DNA of 64,000 nt from NCBI GenBank assembly GCA_940671915.1, contig CALNVZ010003433.1, positions 27,214,582 through 27,278,581 of the forward strand. The letters run 5' to 3'. Shown one piece after another: positions 62,230 through 64,000 of this stretch. Under the pieces are notes generated by a model. It searched no databases and was not told the origin of the DNA. It worked only from the letters and a program-made list of their open reading frames with translations. This stretch comes from Paracentrotus lividus. Lineage: Eukaryota; Echinodermata; Echinoidea; Camarodonta; Echinidae. The translations under genes and the position numbers were made by a program. Numbering within the stretch: position 1 is the first letter of the stretch; each line of letters begins with the position of its first letter.

Positions 62230-64000
62230 AGAGATGCATTTTCAGATTCATGTGAAAACAGGGTCCCCATTTCTCCCTTGGTAGCACTTGTGTTCAGGGG
62301 TAAGGTTTCCACGTGCCCTTGTGCACGAGGTCAAGTTAGCTGCAGGAGCTTCCAATATACATCCAAGCTGTAAAAACATCGTCTACAATTAGAGAACAAG
62401 TCTCAAGCGAAAAAAAGTCCAAGGAATCGATGATACCAAAGGACAAGACAGAATTACTTCTTAAAGATCTTTGAAATGAAGAAAACGTTTTGTTACAATA
62501 TGCAGGGGAAAAATAGAAGATGATATTTCTACAGTGCCTTATATGACATAATTTCACATCTATGCACTTTTATTTGAAAATGAACTGAAAACGAAATATT
62601 TATTCAAAATGAAATATATGAACTAAAAAGAGAAAACCATGATTGCAAACAAGTTGTTGGCAAAAGAAAATGTATGATTTTCAGGGAAATGTATTGTTTC
62701 AAATAATTGGCGAGTGTATTTACGACTTTAGGCGCTTCTGTTCAAGGAATAAAAAATATGTTTTTTGGGTTAGGCAATGTCTAGAATAACATTGTATTTA
62801 GCGATAGAAATACATTAAGTACAGAGATTTGGTTTCGTTAGAGTAGATATACCTAAGAAATGAGACGAGATGGAGTAAAATGAGTCGATTGCGGATAGCT
62901 TTGTTTGGGTGGGGGATATCTGAGTATAAAGGGCTTTGTTTTTGAGGAATTTGAAGGACAGCAAGTTGGTTCTTGAAATATCGGACAAAAGAAATTGGTA
63001 AATACTAGAGATTTGGGTCAAAGAACAATATGGAACGTTATTGACAGACATCAAGAACTAGTACGAGATTGCTAAGAGTAAACTGATGAAGATAAAGTGG
63101 AAAATGCGATCGCCATGGTAAATGATGGCAGTGTTCATGATTTGTAATAACTTTTAGTTAGTATTGTTAAATGAAATAAAGAGAATGACAATGATGATGG
63201 TAGTGGTGTTGATGGTGATTACAGTGGTGGTAGTTTCATAATAATATTGAGGGTGGTCATTCTGGTATAAATAGTTCAAAAACAAGCCTGTGATATTATA
63301 GTTCTATGGCAAATGCAAACAAATATTTTCATTTTTCAAGAAATGTATCTTGAATACCTAACAAACTGACTCAGATATTTACAAAACAAGAAAAAAAATC
63401 CCCAGGCTTCATTGACTGACCATACTTATATCTCAATAAAATAAGCGGACCGAAACATCCTTGCCGCCCGCTAGACTCCGCACAGCTAGGCCAGACTGAC
63501 CGACGGACATCCTCGCACAAAATCAACCAATCGTACAACCACATTCCTTTCAGGGTCCTTTGCAGAGGGACGAAAGTCTGCAAATGTAGCCGAACCCCTT
63601 TGTTTAGGGCTCCTTGCTGGATTGTCATTTATTGATCAGTTTTCGTCTTGCTAATTCAAAATATCCCGCTGGTGGTTTTGTACTCCGTTCATAGTAAAAG
63701 GGCTCGTAATACAGGTGGTCCTGAAATTTTAAGTTGTTGGAGATATTTAAACCTTGCGAGAATAAACTTCAAGAGGTTGATAGAACTTTACATGGCTTAC
63801 AATCTTAAATAGTTGACCCCTCTTTATATATTTTCATGTCTTCACGATGCTTAGTTCATTTTTCACTTTAAATACTAGTAAATACTAATTTTTAACATGC
63901 TAACAAAAAATAAATGTGAATATATTGCTGTACAAATCCATCTTTCGTAGTGCTAACCCCCCCCCCCCTTCTCTCTCTTTATACTTTCTCCATTATTACC
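62230..64000. other. Noncoding stretch to end of window
   Basis: Mostly AT-rich. An imperfect GATGGTGGT-type trinucleotide block lies at 63190-63260. 63440-63610 is GC-rich, CpG-containing, unique-looking sequence and could be conserved. A poly-C is at 63957-63968. No gene recognised. Confidence 0.5.

Overview
This is an AT-rich animal genomic window with no convincing protein-coding gene. The longest Met-initiated open frame is about 149 codons, and none of the open frames over 60 codons has a recognisable domain, a plausible exon structure or protein-like composition. The dispersed-repeat content is abundant CT/GA/CA microsatellites, an array built on the TGACCTTTGACCT theme ending in GGAC/GTAC repeats and an ATGCCTCCG end, small foldback elements, and frequent TAGGCCTA and ACATGTA words. 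I associate this mix with marine invertebrate deuterostomes, most likely an echinoderm such as a sea urchin. That assignment is inference.

The most notable signal is on the minus strand. At four places (junctions near 58247, 50106, 30761 and 16891) a long polypyrimidine tract ending in TAG or CAG is fused directly to a consensus 5' splice site, giving YAG|GTAAGT with zero nucleotides between acceptor and donor. This is the signature of recursive splicing 'ratchet points' known from very long introns of flies and vertebrates. The sites are 8.1, 19.3 and 13.9 kb apart, all on one strand. By eye I found no full-consensus YAGGTAAGT on the plus strand. A weaker fifth candidate lies near 2220, a further 14.7 kb on. 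The simplest reading is that the window lies inside one giant intron (over 41 kb, probably over 64 kb) of a minus-strand gene whose exons are outside the window.

The rest is intron filler. 0-5 kb has CT/GA microsatellites, a tRNA-derived SINE-like sequence on the minus strand (about 3110-3318) and a palindrome-rich AP-1/POU-like motif cluster near 4.53 kb. 5-15 kb is mostly featureless AT-rich DNA. 15-32 kb holds several two-copy tandem duplications of about 141-145 bp, a 130-bp pyrimidine-rich minisatellite (24.7-25.1 kb), small foldback elements at 21.2, 22.3 and 30.0-30.5 kb, and a 50-base T run. 34-50 kb holds two copies of a GGACAAC/GTTGTCC foldback family, a 21-bp minisatellite (41.1 kb), a tight cluster of palindromic regulatory-type motifs (41.73-41.79 kb) and the 1.1-kb TIR-bounded tandem array (43.4-44.5 kb). 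50-64 kb holds a short CpG-rich island (50.6 kb), the third GGACAAC foldback and, next to it, a 0.44-kb MITE-like element filled with AGCGCGCT palindromes (59.8-60.3 kb).

Tiny exons, non-AUG exons and lncRNA exons cannot be excluded by reading alone. Several CpG-richer islands are flagged as possible enhancers or exons at low confidence.
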